Shown here one piece after another: positions 43,845-54,010 of a stretch of DNA of 64,000 nucleotides. Every line of letters begins with the position of its first letter. Within the stretch, counting starts at the first letter, position 1. The stretch lies in contig NZ_JAHVIA010000001.1 in assembly GCF_019801965.1 (NCBI RefSeq), forward strand, positions 496,001-560,000, given 5' to 3'. A program made the translations under genes and the position numbers. This DNA is from Salipiger bermudensis (lineage in GTDB: Bacteria > Pseudomonadota > Alphaproteobacteria > Rhodobacterales > Rhodobacteraceae). The notes under the pieces are model-generated. The model did not search any database. It worked only from the letters and a program-made list of their open reading frames with translations, and was not told the DNA's origin.

Positions 43845-46766
43845 ATGAAGGACTTCATCATTCCCTGGGACGACCGGGACATGGGCACACCCGCGAAATC
43901 GGGCAAGCCGGTGCATCTGACCATCGACGGCATTTCCGTCACCGTCCCCGCGGGGACATCGGTGATGCGCGCCGCGATGGAGGCCGGGGTCAAGGTCCCG
44001 AAGCTCTGCGCGACCGACTCGGTGGAGGCCTTCGGCTCCTGCCGGCTCTGCGTCGTGGAGATCGAGGGGCGGCGCGGCACGCCGGCCTCCTGCACCACGC
44101 CGGTGGCGGCGGGGATGAAGGTGCACACCCAGTCCTCGAAGGTGAAGAAGATCCGCAAGGGGGTGATGGAGCTCTATGTCTCGGATCACCCGCTCGACTG
44201 CCTGACCTGCGCCGCCAACGGCGATTGCGAGCTGCAGGACATGGCCGGAATGGTCGGCCTGCGCGACGTGCGCTACACGCCCGGCGAGAACCACTACGAT
44301 CCCTCCGGCACCGGCGCCCGCAGCCAGGCGGAGGCGCGGCTGCGCATGCCCGTGGGCGAGGCCAACCCGCGCTACATGCCGAAGGACGAGAGCAACCCGT
44401 ATTTCACCTACGATCCCTCCAAGTGCATCGTCTGCTCGCGCTGCGTGCGGGCCTGCGAGGAAGTGCAGGGGACATTCGCGCTGACGATTCAAGGCCGCGG
44501 CTTCGAGAGCCGGGTCTCGGCCGGCGCGGCGGGCGACGATTTCCTCAGCTCGGACTGCGTCAGCTGCGGCGCCTGCGTGCAGGCCTGCCCGACCGCCACG
44601 CTACAGGAGAAGAGCGTTGCCGAGCTCGGCACGCCCGACCGCGAGGTCGTCACCACCTGCGCCTATTGCGGCGTCGGCTGCTCGTTCAAGGCCGAGCTCA
44701 ACGGCGACCAGCTGGTGCGCATGACGCCGTGGAAGCACGGCAAGGCCAACCGCGGGCATTCCTGCGTCAAGGGCCGCTTCGCCTATGGCTATGCCGAGCA
44801 CCCGGACCGCATCCTCAACCCGATGATCCGCGACAGCATCGACGAGCCCTGGCGCGAGGTCAGCTGGCCCGAGGCGCTGGCCTTCGCCGCCGAGAAGATG
44901 ACCGGCATCCGGGAAAAATACGGCCGCCGCAGCCTCGGCGTCATCACCTCGAGCCGCTGCACCAACGAGGAGACCTTCCTCGTGCAGAAGCTCACGCGGG
45001 CGGTTTTCCTCAACAACAACACCGACACCTGCGCGCGGGTGTGCCATTCGCCGACCGGTTACGGCCTCGGCCAGACCTTCGGCACCTCCGCCGGCACGCA
45101 GGATTTCGACAGCGTCGAGAAGGTCGACGTGGCGCTTGTCATCGGCGCCAACCCGACCGATGGCCACCCGGTCTTCGCCTCCCGGCTGAAGAAGCGGCTG
45201 CGCCAGGGCGCCAAGCTGATCGTCATCGACCCGCGCCGCATCGACATGGTGAAATCCGCCCATATCGAGGCGGCGCATCACCTGCCGCTGACCCCGGGCA
45301 CCAACGTGGCCGTGGTCACCGCGCTGGCCCATGTCATCGTCACCGAAGGGCTCTACGACGAGGCCTTCATCCGCGAGCGCTGCGACTGGGACGAGTTCCA
45401 GGCCTTTGCCGAGTTCGTCTCCGACAAGCGCCACGCCCCCGAGAGCACCGCGCTGCTCACCGGCGTCAACGCGCAGGAGCTGCGGGCGGCGGCGCGGCTC
45501 TTTGCCACCGGCGGCAACGGCGCGATCTATTACGGGCTGGGCGTCACCGAGCACAGCCAGGGCTCGACCACCGTCATGTCGCTGGCGAACCTCGCGATGA
45601 TGACCGGCAATATCGGTCGCGAAGGCGTGGGGGTGAACCCGCTGCGCGGTCAGAACAACGTGCAGGGCTCCTGCGACATGGGCTCCTTCCCGCACGAGCT
45701 GCCGGGCTATCGCCATGTCAAGCTGCCCGAGGTCCGCAAAGTCTTTGAAGACGCCTGGGGCGTGGAGATCGACCCCGAGCCCGGCCTGCGCATCCCCAAC
45801 ATGCTCGACGCCGCGGTCGAGGGCACCTTCAAGGGGCTCTACTGCCAGGGCGAGGACATCCTGCAATCGGATCCCGACACGCGCCACGTGGCGGCCGGGC
45901 TCGCGGCGATGGAGTGTGTCATCGTGCATGACCTCTTCCTCAACGAGACCGCGAACTACGCCCATGTCTTTCTGCCGGGCTCGTCCTTCCTCGAGAAGAA
46001 CGGCACCTTCACCAATGCCGAGCGCCGGATCAACCGCGTGCGCAAGGTGATGGCCCCGAAGAACGGCTATGAGGACTGGGAAGTGACCCAGATGCTCGCC
46101 AACGCCATGGGCGCCGGCTGGGCCTATACCCATCCCGAGCAGATCATGGCCGAGATCGCCGCCACCACGCCGAGCTTTGCCGGCGTGACCTACGCTCTCC
46201 TCGAGGAGAAGGGCTCGGTGCAGTGGCCCTGCAACGAGGAGCATCCCGAGGGCACGCCGATGATGCACGTGGATGGCTTCGTGCGCGGCAAGGGGCGCTT
46301 TATCGTCACCGAATACGTGGCCACCGACGAACGCTCGGGCCCGCGCTTCCCGCTGCTGCTGACCACAGGTCGGATCCTGTCGCAATACAACGTGGGCGCC
46401 CAGACACGGCGCACCGCCAACAGCGTCTGGCACGAGCAGGACCTGCTCGAGATCCATCCGCACGATGCCGAGAACCGCGGCCTCAAGGATGGCGACTGGA
46501 TCAAGCTGGCGAGCCGCTCGGGCGAGACCACGCTGAAGGCCAAGGTCACCGACAAGATGAGCCCGGGCGTGGTCTATACCACCTTCCACCACCCCGACAC
46601 GCAGGCCAACGTGGTCACCACCGACTATTCCGACTGGGCCACCAACTGCCCGGAATACAAGGTGACCGCGGTGCAGGTCTCGCCCAGCAACGGCCCGACC
46701 GACTGGCAGGAGGATTACGCCGCGCAGGCCGAGCGCTCGCGGCGCATCCTTCCGGCGGCGGAATGA
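43845..46766 (+). CDS. fdsA: Formate dehydrogenase alpha subunit (Mo-bis-PGD)
   Basis: 973 residues. N-terminal NuoG-like part: 2Fe-2S ligands CATDSVEAFGSCRLC (residue ~48), the HPLDCLTCAANGDC cluster, then two ferredoxin-type clusters CIVCSRCVRACEE and CVSCGACVQACPTA. The catalytic part carries one more 4Fe-4S cluster (TCAYCGVGCSF, residue ~270), and the active-site Cys-His in TDTCARVCHSPTGYG (residue ~395). There it uses Cys, not selenocysteine: the frame has no internal TGA. It oxidises formate to CO2. GGGAGG at 43832-43837 is the ribosome site. Confidence 0.96.
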   Translation: MKDFIIPWDDRDMGTPAKSGKPVHLTIDGISVTVPAGTSVMRAAMEAGVKVPKLCATDSVEAFGSCRLCVVEIEGRRGTPASCTTPVAAGMKVHTQSSKVKKIRKGVMELYVSDHPLDCLTCAANGDCELQDMAGMVGLRDVRYTPGENHYDPSGTGARSQAEARLRMPVGEANPRYMPKDESNPYFTYDPSKCIVCSRCVRACEEVQGTFALTIQGRGFESRVSAGAAGDDFLSSDCVSCGACVQACPTATLQEKSVAELGTPDREVVTTCAYCGVGCSFKAELNGDQLVRMTPWKHGKANRGHSCVKGRFAYGYAEHPDRILNPMIRDSIDEPWREVSWPEALAFAAEKMTGIREKYGRRSLGVITSSRCTNEETFLVQKLTRAVFLNNNTDTCARVCHSPTGYGLGQTFGTSAGTQDFDSVEKVDVALVIGANPTDGHPVFASRLKKRLRQGAKLIVIDPRRIDMVKSAHIEAAHHLPLTPGTNVAVVTALAHVIVTEGLYDEAFIRERCDWDEFQAFAEFVSDKRHAPESTALLTGVNAQELRAAARLFATGGNGAIYYGLGVTEHSQGSTTVMSLANLAMMTGNIGREGVGVNPLRGQNNVQGSCDMGSFPHELPGYRHVKLPEVRKVFEDAWGVEIDPEPGLRIPNMLDAAVEGTFKGLYCQGEDILQSDPDTRHVAAGLAAMECVIVHDLFLNETANYAHVFLPGSSFLEKNGTFTNAERRINRVRKVMAPKNGYEDWEVTQMLANAMGAGWAYTHPEQIMAEIAATTPSFAGVTYALLEEKGSVQWPCNEEHPEGTPMMHVDGFVRGKGRFIVTEYVATDERSGPRFPLLLTTGRILSQYNVGAQTRRTANSVWHEQDLLEIHPHDAENRGLKDGDWIKLASRSGETTLKAKVTDKMSPGVVYTTFHHPDTQANVVTTDYSDWATNCPEYKVTAVQVSPSNGPTDWQEDYAAQAERSRRILPAAE

Positions 46767-47581
46767 GCCGGCTGAGCGCCAGCAGGCCCGGGGTGGCGGT
46801 GCATCGCGAGGGGACGCGCTCGATCGTGCGCTCCCTGCCCGAGGAGGTGCCGGTGGCGATGGTGTTCGACGGCACCACGCAGGCCGTCATGATGGCAACC
46901 CCGGCCGACATCGCCGATTTCGCCTATGGCTTTGCGCTGAGCGAGGGCATCATCGCGCAGCCGGGCGAGGTGGCCGAGTTCGAGGCGGTGACCCATGCGC
47001 GCGGCATCGAGGCGCGGTTCTGGCTGCGAGAGGAGCGCGGGCGCGCGCTCAAGGAACGCCAGCGCACCATGATGGGGCCGACGGGCTGCGGGCTTTGTGG
47101 CATCGACAGCCTCGATCAGGCGCTGCGCCCCCTGCCCCGGCTGCCCGAGGGCGGCCCCAGCCTCACCCGCGCCGAGGTGGCGCGCGCCACGGATGAGCTG
47201 CGCGCCCACCAGCCGCTGCACGACCAGACCCGCGCGGTGCACGCGGCGGGCTTCCTGCTGCCCGGCAAGGGCATCGTCATGGCGCGCGAGGATGTCGGGC
47301 GGCACAACGCGCTCGATAAGCTGATCGGCGCGCTGGCGCGGCAGGATGTCGACGCCTCCGAGGGCGCCATGGTTCTGACCAGCCGCGTCTCGGTCGACAT
47401 GGTGCAGAAGACCGTGCTGGCCCGCTGTCCGATCCTGATCGCCGTATCCGCCCCCACGGCGCTGGCGTTGAGCATGGCCGAGCAGGCCCGGCTCACGCTG
47501 GCCGCCTTTGCCCGTGGCGGCGGCTTCGACCTTTACGCCGCGCCCGAGCGCATCGTCGATGGAGCATCCCATGTCGCCTGA
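46763..47581 (+). CDS. fdhD: Formate dehydrogenase sulfurtransferase FdhD
   Basis: 272 residues from ATG 46763, overlapping the fdsA stop by 4 bp. FdhD transfers sulfur from a cysteine desulfurase to the molybdenum cofactor of formate dehydrogenase. Conserved features: the DFAYGFALSEGII region, the Cys loop TGCGLCGIDS (residues ~108-117), AREDVGRHNALDKLIG near residue 180, and SRVSVDMVQK. Confidence 0.95.
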   Translation: MSRLSASRPGVAVHREGTRSIVRSLPEEVPVAMVFDGTTQAVMMATPADIADFAYGFALSEGIIAQPGEVAEFEAVTHARGIEARFWLREERGRALKERQRTMMGPTGCGLCGIDSLDQALRPLPRLPEGGPSLTRAEVARATDELRAHQPLHDQTRAVHAAGFLLPGKGIVMAREDVGRHNALDKLIGALARQDVDASEGAMVLTSRVSVDMVQKTVLARCPILIAVSAPTALALSMAEQARLTLAAFARGGGFDLYAAPERIVDGASHVA

Positions 47582-47795
47582 AAAGATGGTCATGATGGCC
47601 AACCAGATCGCCACCTTCTTCGCCACCCAGCCGGGTGATGACGGCGCCTCAGGCGTGGCGGACCACATCAACGATTTCTGGGAGCCGCGGATGCGCGCCC
47701 AGCTGCTCGACTACGTGGAAACCGGCGGCGCAGGGCTGCACAAGCTGGTCATCGAGGCCGTGCCGGAAATCCGCGCACCGGCCGAGAAAGCTTGA
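47571..47795 (+). CDS. fdsD: Formate dehydrogenase delta subunit
   Basis: 74 residues from ATG 47571, overlapping the end of fdhD by 11 bases in another frame. The sequence has the FdsD pattern KMVMMANQIATFF, then VADHINDFWEPRMRAQLLDYV, typical of the small delta subunit that helps FdsA maturation or stability. Last gene of the operon. Confidence 0.93.
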   Translation: MSPEKMVMMANQIATFFATQPGDDGASGVADHINDFWEPRMRAQLLDYVETGGAGLHKLVIEAVPEIRAPAEKA

Positions 47796-47854
47796 TCCGG
47801 CGCAAGACACAGCCAGCGCGAACCCGCTAGACTCGCGGCCATGGAGGGAGAGCC

Positions 47855-48562
47855 ATGGCCGATCTCGCGTATCGCGCGGACGCCCTGACACGCACCTATG
47901 GTGAGGGAGCCTCGGCGGTGCACGCGCTGCGCGGGGTCGATCTCGAATTGCCCGCGGGCGAGGTCGTGGTGCTGCTTGGCCCCTCGGGCAGCGGCAAGTC
48001 CACGCTTCTCAACATCCTCGGCGGGCTCGACCGGCCAAGCTCGGGGCAAGCGTGGTTTCGCGAGCACGAGCTGACCGCGATGAGCGACCGCCAGCTCACC
48101 CGCTACCGGCGCGATCACCTGGGCTTCATCTTCCAGTTCTACAACCTCATGCCCTCGCTCACCGCCGAGGAGAATGTCGAGCTGGTGACCGAGATCGCCC
48201 GCAATCCGATGACGCCGGCGGAGGCGCTGGCGCTGGTGGGTCTCGAAGGTCGGCGCGGCCATTTCCCCAGCCAGATGTCGGGCGGCGAGCAGCAGCGCGT
48301 TGCCATCGCCCGCGCCGTGGCCAAGCAGCCCGACGTGCTGCTCTGCGATGAGCCCACCGGCGCGCTCGACAGCACCACCGGTCGCGAGGTGCTGGGCGTG
48401 TTGCAGCATCTCAACCAGAGCCTCGGCACCACGGTGCTGATCGTCACCCACGCCGCCGCCACCGCCGCCATGGCTGACCGGGTGATCCGCTTCGCCGATG
48501 GCGCCATCCGCTCGGTCGAGACCAACTCCAGCAAACTCCGCGCGGAGGAGATCGAATGGTAG
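47855..48562 (+). CDS. ABC transporter ATP-binding protein (MacB/LolD type)
   Basis: 235 residues. Walker A is [18 protein letters not shown] (residue ~36), Q-loop [18 protein letters not shown], signature [14 protein letters not shown] (residue ~145), Walker [12 protein letters not shown] and the H-loop Val-Thr-His. AGGGAG (47844-47849) is a good ribosome site. It overlaps the permease gene by 7 bases. It powers the FtsX-type permease downstream. Confidence 0.94.
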   Translation: MADLAYRADALTRTYGEGASAVHALRGVDLELPAGEVVVLLGPSGSGKSTLLNILGGLDRPSSGQAWFREHELTAMSDRQLTRYRRDHLGFIFQFYNLMPSLTAEENVELVTEIARNPMTPAEALALVGLEGRRGHFPSQMSGGEQQRVAIARAVAKQPDVLLCDEPTGALDSTTGREVLGVLQHLNQSLGTTVLIVTHAAATAAMADRVIRFADGAIRSVETNSSKLRAEEIEW

Positions 48563-50919
48563 GCCCGCTCGATCGCAAGCTGATCCGCGACCTGTGGCGG
48601 ATGAAGGGACAGGCGCTGGCCATCGCCGTTGTCATGGCGCTCGGCGTGATGATGCAGGTGATGATGTCGGGGCTGGTCAGCTCCCTCGACGAGACGCGGC
48701 GCGGCTATTACGAGCGCTACCGGCTGGCCGACATGGTGGCGCCGGTGACCCGCGCTCCGAACCACGTTCTGCACCAGATCGCGGCGCTCGAGGGCGTCGG
48801 CGCCGTCGAGGGACGGGTCAGCGGCGCGGCGCTGATCGACCTACCCGGGCAGGCGGTGCCGCTGCAGGCGCAGGCGCTGTCGCTGCCCTACGAGGGCGAC
48901 ACCGCGCTCAACGCCATCCGGCTCGAGGCCGGGCGACTCTTCGAGCGCGGACGCCCCGACGAGGCGGTGCTGCTCGACAGCTTCGCCGCCGCCCACGGGC
49001 TCAGGCCCGGCGACACGCTCACCGCAACGATGAACGGCGCGCTGCGCGAATTCCGCATCACCGGCCTCGCCCGCGCGCCGGAGTTTCTCTACACCGCTGC
49101 CCCCGGCGAGATGGTCCCCGATGACAGCCGCTTCGGCGTGCTCTGGCTGTCGCCCGCCGCGATGGAGGCCGCCTTCGACATGAGCGGCGCTTTCAACCAG
49201 GCGCTGGTCGGGCTGGCGCGCGGCGCCGAGGAGCAGCCAGTGCTCGGTGCGCTCGACCACCTGCTCGACCGCTACGGCGCGACCGGCGCTTTCGGGCGCG
49301 AAGACATGTTCTCCAACCGCTTCGTCTCGGAAGAGATCGACGGGCTGCGCGACAGCGCCCGCGCCATCCCGCCGATCTTCATGGCGGTGGCGGCCTTCCT
49401 GCTCAACATCGTCATCGCCCGCATGGTGCAGGCCGAGCGCGAGGAGATCGGCCTGTTAAAGGCCTTCGGCTACCGCTCCGGCGAGATCGGGCTGCATTAC
49501 CTCAAGCTGGTGCTCGCCATCGCGCTCCTGGGCGCGCTGCTGGGCTGCCTGCTGGGCGTCGCGGCGGGGCGGGCCATGGTCGGGCTCTACCTGCAGTTCT
49601 TCAAGTTTCCCTTCCTTGTCTTCCGGCTGGAACCTGCGGCCTTCGCCATCGGTATCGCGGTGAGCGTGCTGGCGGCCACCGCCGGCGGCGCCATCGTGCT
49701 GCGCCGGATCTTCGCCCTCGACCCGGCCGAGGCGATGCGCCCGCCCACCCCGGCCGACTATGCCAGCGCCGGGCGCTGGCGCGGGCTGACCGCCTGGCTC
49801 GACCAGCCCTCGCGCATGGTGCTGCGGCGCTTCAGCCGCACCCCCTTCCGCATGGCCGGTGCCATCGTCGGCATCACCTGCGGCATGGCGCTCTCGGTCG
49901 GGATGATCACCATCCACGCCGGTTTCGCCCATGCCATCGAGCTCAGCTTCGAGGTGATGGACCGCTCCGAGGCGCAGGTCACCTTCACCCACGCGGTCTC
50001 CGACAAGGTGCTGTTCGAGCTGCAAAGCCATCCCGGCATCACCCGCGTCGAGGGCCGCCGCGACGTCCCGGTGATCCTGCGCAACGGGCGGCAGAGCCAC
50101 CGCGGCAGCATCACCGCCCTGCCCCACGACCCGGTACTCTACCGCGCCCTCACCCCGGGCCTCGCGCCGATTCCCATGCGCGACGAGGGTCTGGTGCTAA
50201 GCCGGGCGCTGGCCAGCAAGCTCGATCTCGCGGTGGGCCAGAGCCTCACGGTCGAGGTGCGCGAGGGAGCGCAGCCGGTGCTCCAGCTGCCGGTCGCGGC
50301 GATCTCCGACACGGTGCTGGGAGCGCCTGCCTACATGGCGCTGGACGGGCTCAACCGCGCGCTCGGCGAGCCGGGCCGCGTCTCGGGCGCGGCGCTGCTG
50401 CTCGACGAGGCCGAGGCGGGTGCGGTCTATGTCTGGCTCAAGGACCTGCCGACGGTGGCCGGGGTGAGCCTGAAGCATGAATCGCGCGAGGCCTTCGAGG
50501 AGCTGATGGACCAGGGCGCCGGCTGGACCCGGTTCATCATGTCGGCCATCGCCTTCGTGATCACCTTCGGCATCGTCTATAACGCCGCCCGCATCGCTTT
50601 GGCCGAGCGGCTGCGCGATCTCGCCTCGCTGCGGGTGATCGGCTTCTCGCGCGGCGAGGCGGCCTATGTGCTTCTGGGCGAGCTGGGCATCGTCACCCTG
50701 CTCGCCCTACCGTTCGGCGCGGCGCTCGGCGCCGGGCTCTCCTACCTGCTGGCCGCGGCCTATTCCTCCGAGATCTACACCATCCCGGTGGTGTTCCACG
50801 CCACCACCTTCGGCAGCGCCGCGCTGGTGGTGATCGGCGGCGCGCTGGTCTCGGGGCTTCTGGTGAAACGCGATGTCGACCGGGCCGATCTGGTCGCAGC
50901 GCTCAAGACACGGGATTGA
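48556..50919 (+). CDS. FtsX-like ABC transporter permease
   Basis: 787 residues. Layout: an N-terminal helix ([20 protein letters not shown]), a periplasmic domain, three helices (about residues 270-400), a second helix with another periplasmic domain from about residue 435, and three helices at the C-terminus. This is a duplicated FtsX domain as in large MacB/LolC-like permeases. These mechanotransmission-type ABC proteins export or extract lipids, peptides or drugs with an adaptor. Substrate unknown. Confidence 0.93.
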   Translation: MVGPLDRKLIRDLWRMKGQALAIAVVMALGVMMQVMMSGLVSSLDETRRGYYERYRLADMVAPVTRAPNHVLHQIAALEGVGAVEGRVSGAALIDLPGQAVPLQAQALSLPYEGDTALNAIRLEAGRLFERGRPDEAVLLDSFAAAHGLRPGDTLTATMNGALREFRITGLARAPEFLYTAAPGEMVPDDSRFGVLWLSPAAMEAAFDMSGAFNQALVGLARGAEEQPVLGALDHLLDRYGATGAFGREDMFSNRFVSEEIDGLRDSARAIPPIFMAVAAFLLNIVIARMVQAEREEIGLLKAFGYRSGEIGLHYLKLVLAIALLGALLGCLLGVAAGRAMVGLYLQFFKFPFLVFRLEPAAFAIGIAVSVLAATAGGAIVLRRIFALDPAEAMRPPTPADYASAGRWRGLTAWLDQPSRMVLRRFSRTPFRMAGAIVGITCGMALSVGMITIHAGFAHAIELSFEVMDRSEAQVTFTHAVSDKVLFELQSHPGITRVEGRRDVPVILRNGRQSHRGSITALPHDPVLYRALTPGLAPIPMRDEGLVLSRALASKLDLAVGQSLTVEVREGAQPVLQLPVAAISDTVLGAPAYMALDGLNRALGEPGRVSGAALLLDEAEAGAVYVWLKDLPTVAGVSLKHESREAFEELMDQGAGWTRFIMSAIAFVITFGIVYNAARIALAERLRDLASLRVIGFSRGEAAYVLLGELGIVTLLALPFGAALGAGLSYLLAAAYSSEIYTIPVVFHATTFGSAALVVIGGALVSGLLVKRDVDRADLVAALKTRD

Positions 50920-50923
50920 TGAC

Positions 50924-52156
50924 ATGGCAGACACCCGCAACCGCACCCGCCTGATCCTGTGGAGCCTGATCCTGCTGCTGCTCGGCGGCGCGCTCACGGC
51001 GGCATTCTGGCCGCGCCCGGCGCTGGTCGATCTCGGCGCGGTCACGCGCGGGCCGCTCACCGTCACCATCGACGAGGAGGGCCGCACGCAGGTGCATGAC
51101 GTCTATGTCGTCTCGACCCCGGTGGCGGGGCGCCTGCTCAGGGTCGGCGCGGTGGCGGGCGACTCGGTCGAGCAGGGCGAGAGCGTGGCGCATATGCGCC
51201 CGGTGAACCCCGACGCGCTCGATATCCGGACCCGCGAGCAGGCGATGGCGCTGCTCGACGCCGCCCGGGCCGCGCTCAAGGTGGCCGAGGCCGAGGTCAA
51301 CGCCGCCGCCGCCAATGCCGATCTCACCGAGGCCGACTTCCAGCGCAGCGAGGCGCTGGCGGCGCGTGGCGCGGTCAGCACGGCGACGCTCGACCGCGCC
51401 CGCTCGGCAGCGCGTGCGGCGGCGGCCCAGCTCGAGACCGCCAAGGCGGCGGTGGCGATGCGCGAGGCCGAACTGGCCAATGCCCGCGCCCAGCTCATCA
51501 GCTTCGAGGATCTCGGGCTGGCCGCGGCGGTGGCGGGCAACCACGCCAATGACATCTCGCTGGTGGCGCCGATCTCGGGGCGCATCCTGCGGGTGCTGCA
51601 ACAGAGCGAGACCATCCTCGGCGCCGGCAGCGCCGTGCTCGAGATCGGCGATATCGAGACCGATCTCGAGATCGTGGTCGAGCTGATCTCCTCGGACGCG
51701 GTGCAGGTCGGTCTCGGCGACAGGGTGATGATCGACGATTGGGGCGGCGATGCGGTTCTGGATGGCGAGGTCACTCGGATCGCGCCGCAGGGTCGCACCA
51801 AGGTCTCGGCGCTGGGGGTCGAGGAGCAGCGCGTCGAGGTCACGGTGCGCTTCACCGGCAGCGCCGAGGACCGCGCCGCGCTCGGGCATGGCTACCGGGT
51901 GGTGACGCGGATCGTGGTCTGGGAGGAGGCCGACACGCTGCAGGTGCCGCAGAGCGCACTGTTCCGCCAGGATGGCGGCTGGGCGGTGCTGCGCGCCCGC
52001 GAGGGCCGGGCCGAGCAGGTGCCGGTCGATCTCGGCCCCGGCAACGGCAGCGCCGCGCAGGTGCTTTCGGGGCTGGAAGAGGGCGACCGCGTGGTGCTCT
52101 ACCCCGCCGCCGATCTCGCTGACGGCGCGCGCATCGCGCCGCGCGCCGCCGAGTGA
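50924..52156 (+). CDS. HlyD-family periplasmic adaptor of the ABC exporter
   Basis: 410 residues from ATG 50924; the longer frame starting at 50873 covers the end of the permease. One N-terminal helix (TRLILWSLILLLLGGALTAAFW), a lipoyl half, a long Ala-rich coiled-coil hairpin (about residues 105-195), the second lipoyl half (LVAPISGRILRVLQQSET) and a beta-barrel/MP domain. With the ATPase and permease it forms a three-gene export system; no outer-membrane channel gene is next to it. Confidence 0.93.
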   Translation: MADTRNRTRLILWSLILLLLGGALTAAFWPRPALVDLGAVTRGPLTVTIDEEGRTQVHDVYVVSTPVAGRLLRVGAVAGDSVEQGESVAHMRPVNPDALDIRTREQAMALLDAARAALKVAEAEVNAAAANADLTEADFQRSEALAARGAVSTATLDRARSAARAAAAQLETAKAAVAMREAELANARAQLISFEDLGLAAAVAGNHANDISLVAPISGRILRVLQQSETILGAGSAVLEIGDIETDLEIVVELISSDAVQVGLGDRVMIDDWGGDAVLDGEVTRIAPQGRTKVSALGVEEQRVEVTVRFTGSAEDRAALGHGYRVVTRIVVWEEADTLQVPQSALFRQDGGWAVLRAREGRAEQVPVDLGPGNGSAAQVLSGLEEGDRVVLYPAADLADGARIAPRAAE

Positions 52157-52160
52157 GCGC

Positions 52161-52811
52161 TCAGCTCGCCAGCATCTTCAGACCCTGCGTCACGTCGGAG
52201 CGCACCGCGAGCCGCAGCCCCGGTTCGTCCCCGGCCTTGAGGGCGGCGATGATCAGGCGGTGAAACTGCGGCGCCTCGGAGCGGCGCAGGCGGCCGTAGA
52301 GCGCCCGCATTGTCGGCCCGAGCTGCAGCCAGACGGTTTCGGCCATGGCCAGCATCGCCGGCGCCTGCGCGCGCAAATAGAGGGTCCGGTGGAACTCGAG
52401 GTTGGAGCGGATATAGCCGACCGCGTCGCGGTCGCGCACCACCTCGGCGATGGTGCCGTTGATGGTCTGCAGCCGGTCGATCAGTGCCATGTGGGCACGT
52501 GGCAGCGCCCGCGAGGCCAGCTCGACCTCGATCAGCGAGCGCAGCGCCGCCAGCTCCTCGATTCGCTCGTTGGACAGCTCCGGCGTCTGCACCCGGCCCG
52601 AAGACGACATGCTGAGCGCCCCCTCGGCCACCAGCCGCCGCACCGCCTCTCGCGCGGGCGTCATCGAGACCTCGAACTCCTTGCCGATGCCGCGCAGGGT
52701 CAGCGCCTCTCCAGGCGCGATCTGACCCAGCATGATGCGGGTGCGCAGGCCGCGGTAGACGCGGTCATGGGCGGAGGAGACGATTTCGGTGGGGCGGGTG
52801 GCTGGATTCAT
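52161..52811 (-). CDS. GntR-family (FCD/FadR-type) regulator
   Basis: 216 residues. The winged helix at residues ~15-75 (YRGLRTRIMLGQIAPGEALTLRGIGKEF, then MTPAREAVRRLVAEGAL) is typical GntR. The C-terminal FCD ligand domain has the D-x4-H metal-site pattern in NLEFHRTLYLRA (about residue 137) and HRLIIAAL. The effector is unknown, probably a small organic acid. A perfect palindrome just upstream suggests autoregulation. Convergent with the ABC adaptor (4-bp gap). Confidence 0.92.
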   Translation of the reverse strand: MNPATRPTEIVSSAHDRVYRGLRTRIMLGQIAPGEALTLRGIGKEFEVSMTPAREAVRRLVAEGALSMSSSGRVQTPELSNERIEELAALRSLIEVELASRALPRAHMALIDRLQTINGTIAEVVRDRDAVGYIRSNLEFHRTLYLRAQAPAMLAMAETVWLQLGPTMRALYGRLRRSEAPQFHRLIIAALKAGDEPGLRLAVRSDVTQGLKMLAS

Positions 52812-52822
52812 GATCCGCGTAA

Positions 52823-52832
52823 TGTGATCACA
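52823..52832. promoter_or_regulatory. Operator-like palindrome before the gntR gene
   Basis: TGTGATCACA is a perfect 10-bp palindrome 12-21 bases upstream of the gntR start. It fits the T-N-GT-N(x)-AC-N-A style of FCD-GntR sites, so autorepression is likely. Confidence 0.5.
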
Positions 52833-52871
52833 AATCGGGGCGCCGTCAATCGCCCTCGTGCCGCGACGGGC

Positions 52872-53564
52872 TCAGTCGCCGAAACGGTAGCGATGCAGGC
52901 TGCCGCCCTCGTCATGCAGCCAGCGGCGCTGCGGGCGCCAATCGCCGTAGAGCGCCTCGACCGTGTCCCAGAACGCCTTGGAGTGGTTCATCTCGGCAAG
53001 ATGGGAGACCTCGTGGGCGGCGACGTAATCGAGCACGTCGCGGGGCGCGAGAATGAGCCGCCAGGAATACATCAGTGCGCCTTCGGAGGTGCAGGAGCCC
53101 CAGCGCGAGCGGGTGTCGCGCAGGGTCAGGCGCGTATAGGGCCGCCCGAGCCTTGCGGCGTAGCGGTCCGAGGCCTCGGCCAACCGCTCGCGCGCCAGCG
53201 TGCGCAGCCAGCCCTGAAGCCGCGCGGCGACCCGCTCTTCGGGGCCCGGCACCTCGACATGGGTCTCGCCCAGAACCACGCCGCGCCCTGTCCCGGGGCG
53301 GATCTCGCGCATCACGCCCTCGATCGGCAGCACCGCGCCGAGGCAGATTCGCGCGTCATCGCCGCGCGCCTCGAGATGGCCCCGGAGCCATGCCTCCTTC
53401 TCGCGCAGGAAGCCCACCGCCTCGCGCTCGGGCACCCGGCGCGGCAGCGTCAGCGTCACCCGCCCGTCGATCTGGCTGAGCCGCAGCGACAGGCGCCGCG
53501 CCTGCGCCGAACGGCGCAGGGTCACCGCGATCGGCGGGTTGCCAGGAAGTGTGATCTGCCCCAT
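52872..53564 (-). CDS. YgjP-like (M48-related, DUF45) metallohydrolase
   Basis: 230 residues. The zinc motif HEVSHLAEMNHSKAFW (residues ~177-192), with preceding SRWGSCTSEGALMYSWRLI, is the YgjP/WSS1-like signature: HExxH with third ligand in the following NHSxxFW. The N-terminal beta part (RRSAQARRLSLRLSQIDGRV) is also typical. Probable cytosolic zinc peptidase or hydrolase; a nucleotide role has been proposed for relatives. Confidence 0.9.
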   Translation of the reverse strand: MGQITLPGNPPIAVTLRRSAQARRLSLRLSQIDGRVTLTLPRRVPEREAVGFLREKEAWLRGHLEARGDDARICLGAVLPIEGVMREIRPGTGRGVVLGETHVEVPGPEERVAARLQGWLRTLARERLAEASDRYAARLGRPYTRLTLRDTRSRWGSCTSEGALMYSWRLILAPRDVLDYVAAHEVSHLAEMNHSKAFWDTVEALYGDWRPQRRWLHDEGGSLHRYRFGD

Positions 53565-53671
53565 ATGCTCTGCCTCGGATGCAATACGGCCAAAGCCTTT
53601 GACACCGCTCCCCTGATATGGCAGAGGGCGCGGATTGTCGACATGACCGGACAGGATGAAAGGGATCTCCC

Positions 53672-53992
53672 ATGCCCAAGGAAGAATGGGGTACGAAGCG
53701 CGTGTGCCCGACCACCGGCAAGCGTTTCTACGACCTGAACAAGGACCCGATCGTCAGCCCCTACACGGGCGAGGTTCTCGAGCTGGACACCGGCAAGCGC
53801 GCGATGCTCGTCGCGGACGCGGCCGATGGCGCCAAGCGCAAGCCCGACGCCGATAACGACGACAGCGATGATCTGCTGGATGATGATGTCGAGGTCGATC
53901 TCGACGATGATGATGTGCTCGAGGACGACGATGACGACAACGTCTCGCTCGACGACATCACCGATGTGGCCAGCGAAGACGACGAGAGCTGA
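53672..53992 (+). CDS. TIGR02300/FYDLN-acid family protein
   Basis: 106 residues. The N-terminal ~45 residues hold the alphaproteobacterial FYDLN motif (GTKRVCPTTGKRFYDLNKDP) and PYTGEVLELD. The C-terminal half is almost wholly acidic, dominated by D and E from about residue 62 to the end (DVASEDDES). It has a single Cys rather than a zinc-binding pair. Function unknown; widespread next to tRNA-Ala or aroA in this order. Confidence 0.92.
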   Translation: MPKEEWGTKRVCPTTGKRFYDLNKDPIVSPYTGEVLELDTGKRAMLVADAADGAKRKPDADNDDSDDLLDDDVEVDLDDDDVLEDDDDDNVSLDDITDVASEDDES

Positions 53993-54010
53993 GGCTCTGA
54001 AATTTTTCGT

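Noticed and set aside
43845-46766. Selenocysteine (TGA) in formate dehydrogenase alpha
   Set aside because: The frame has no internal stop and the active-site position is an ordinary Cys (CARVCHS).
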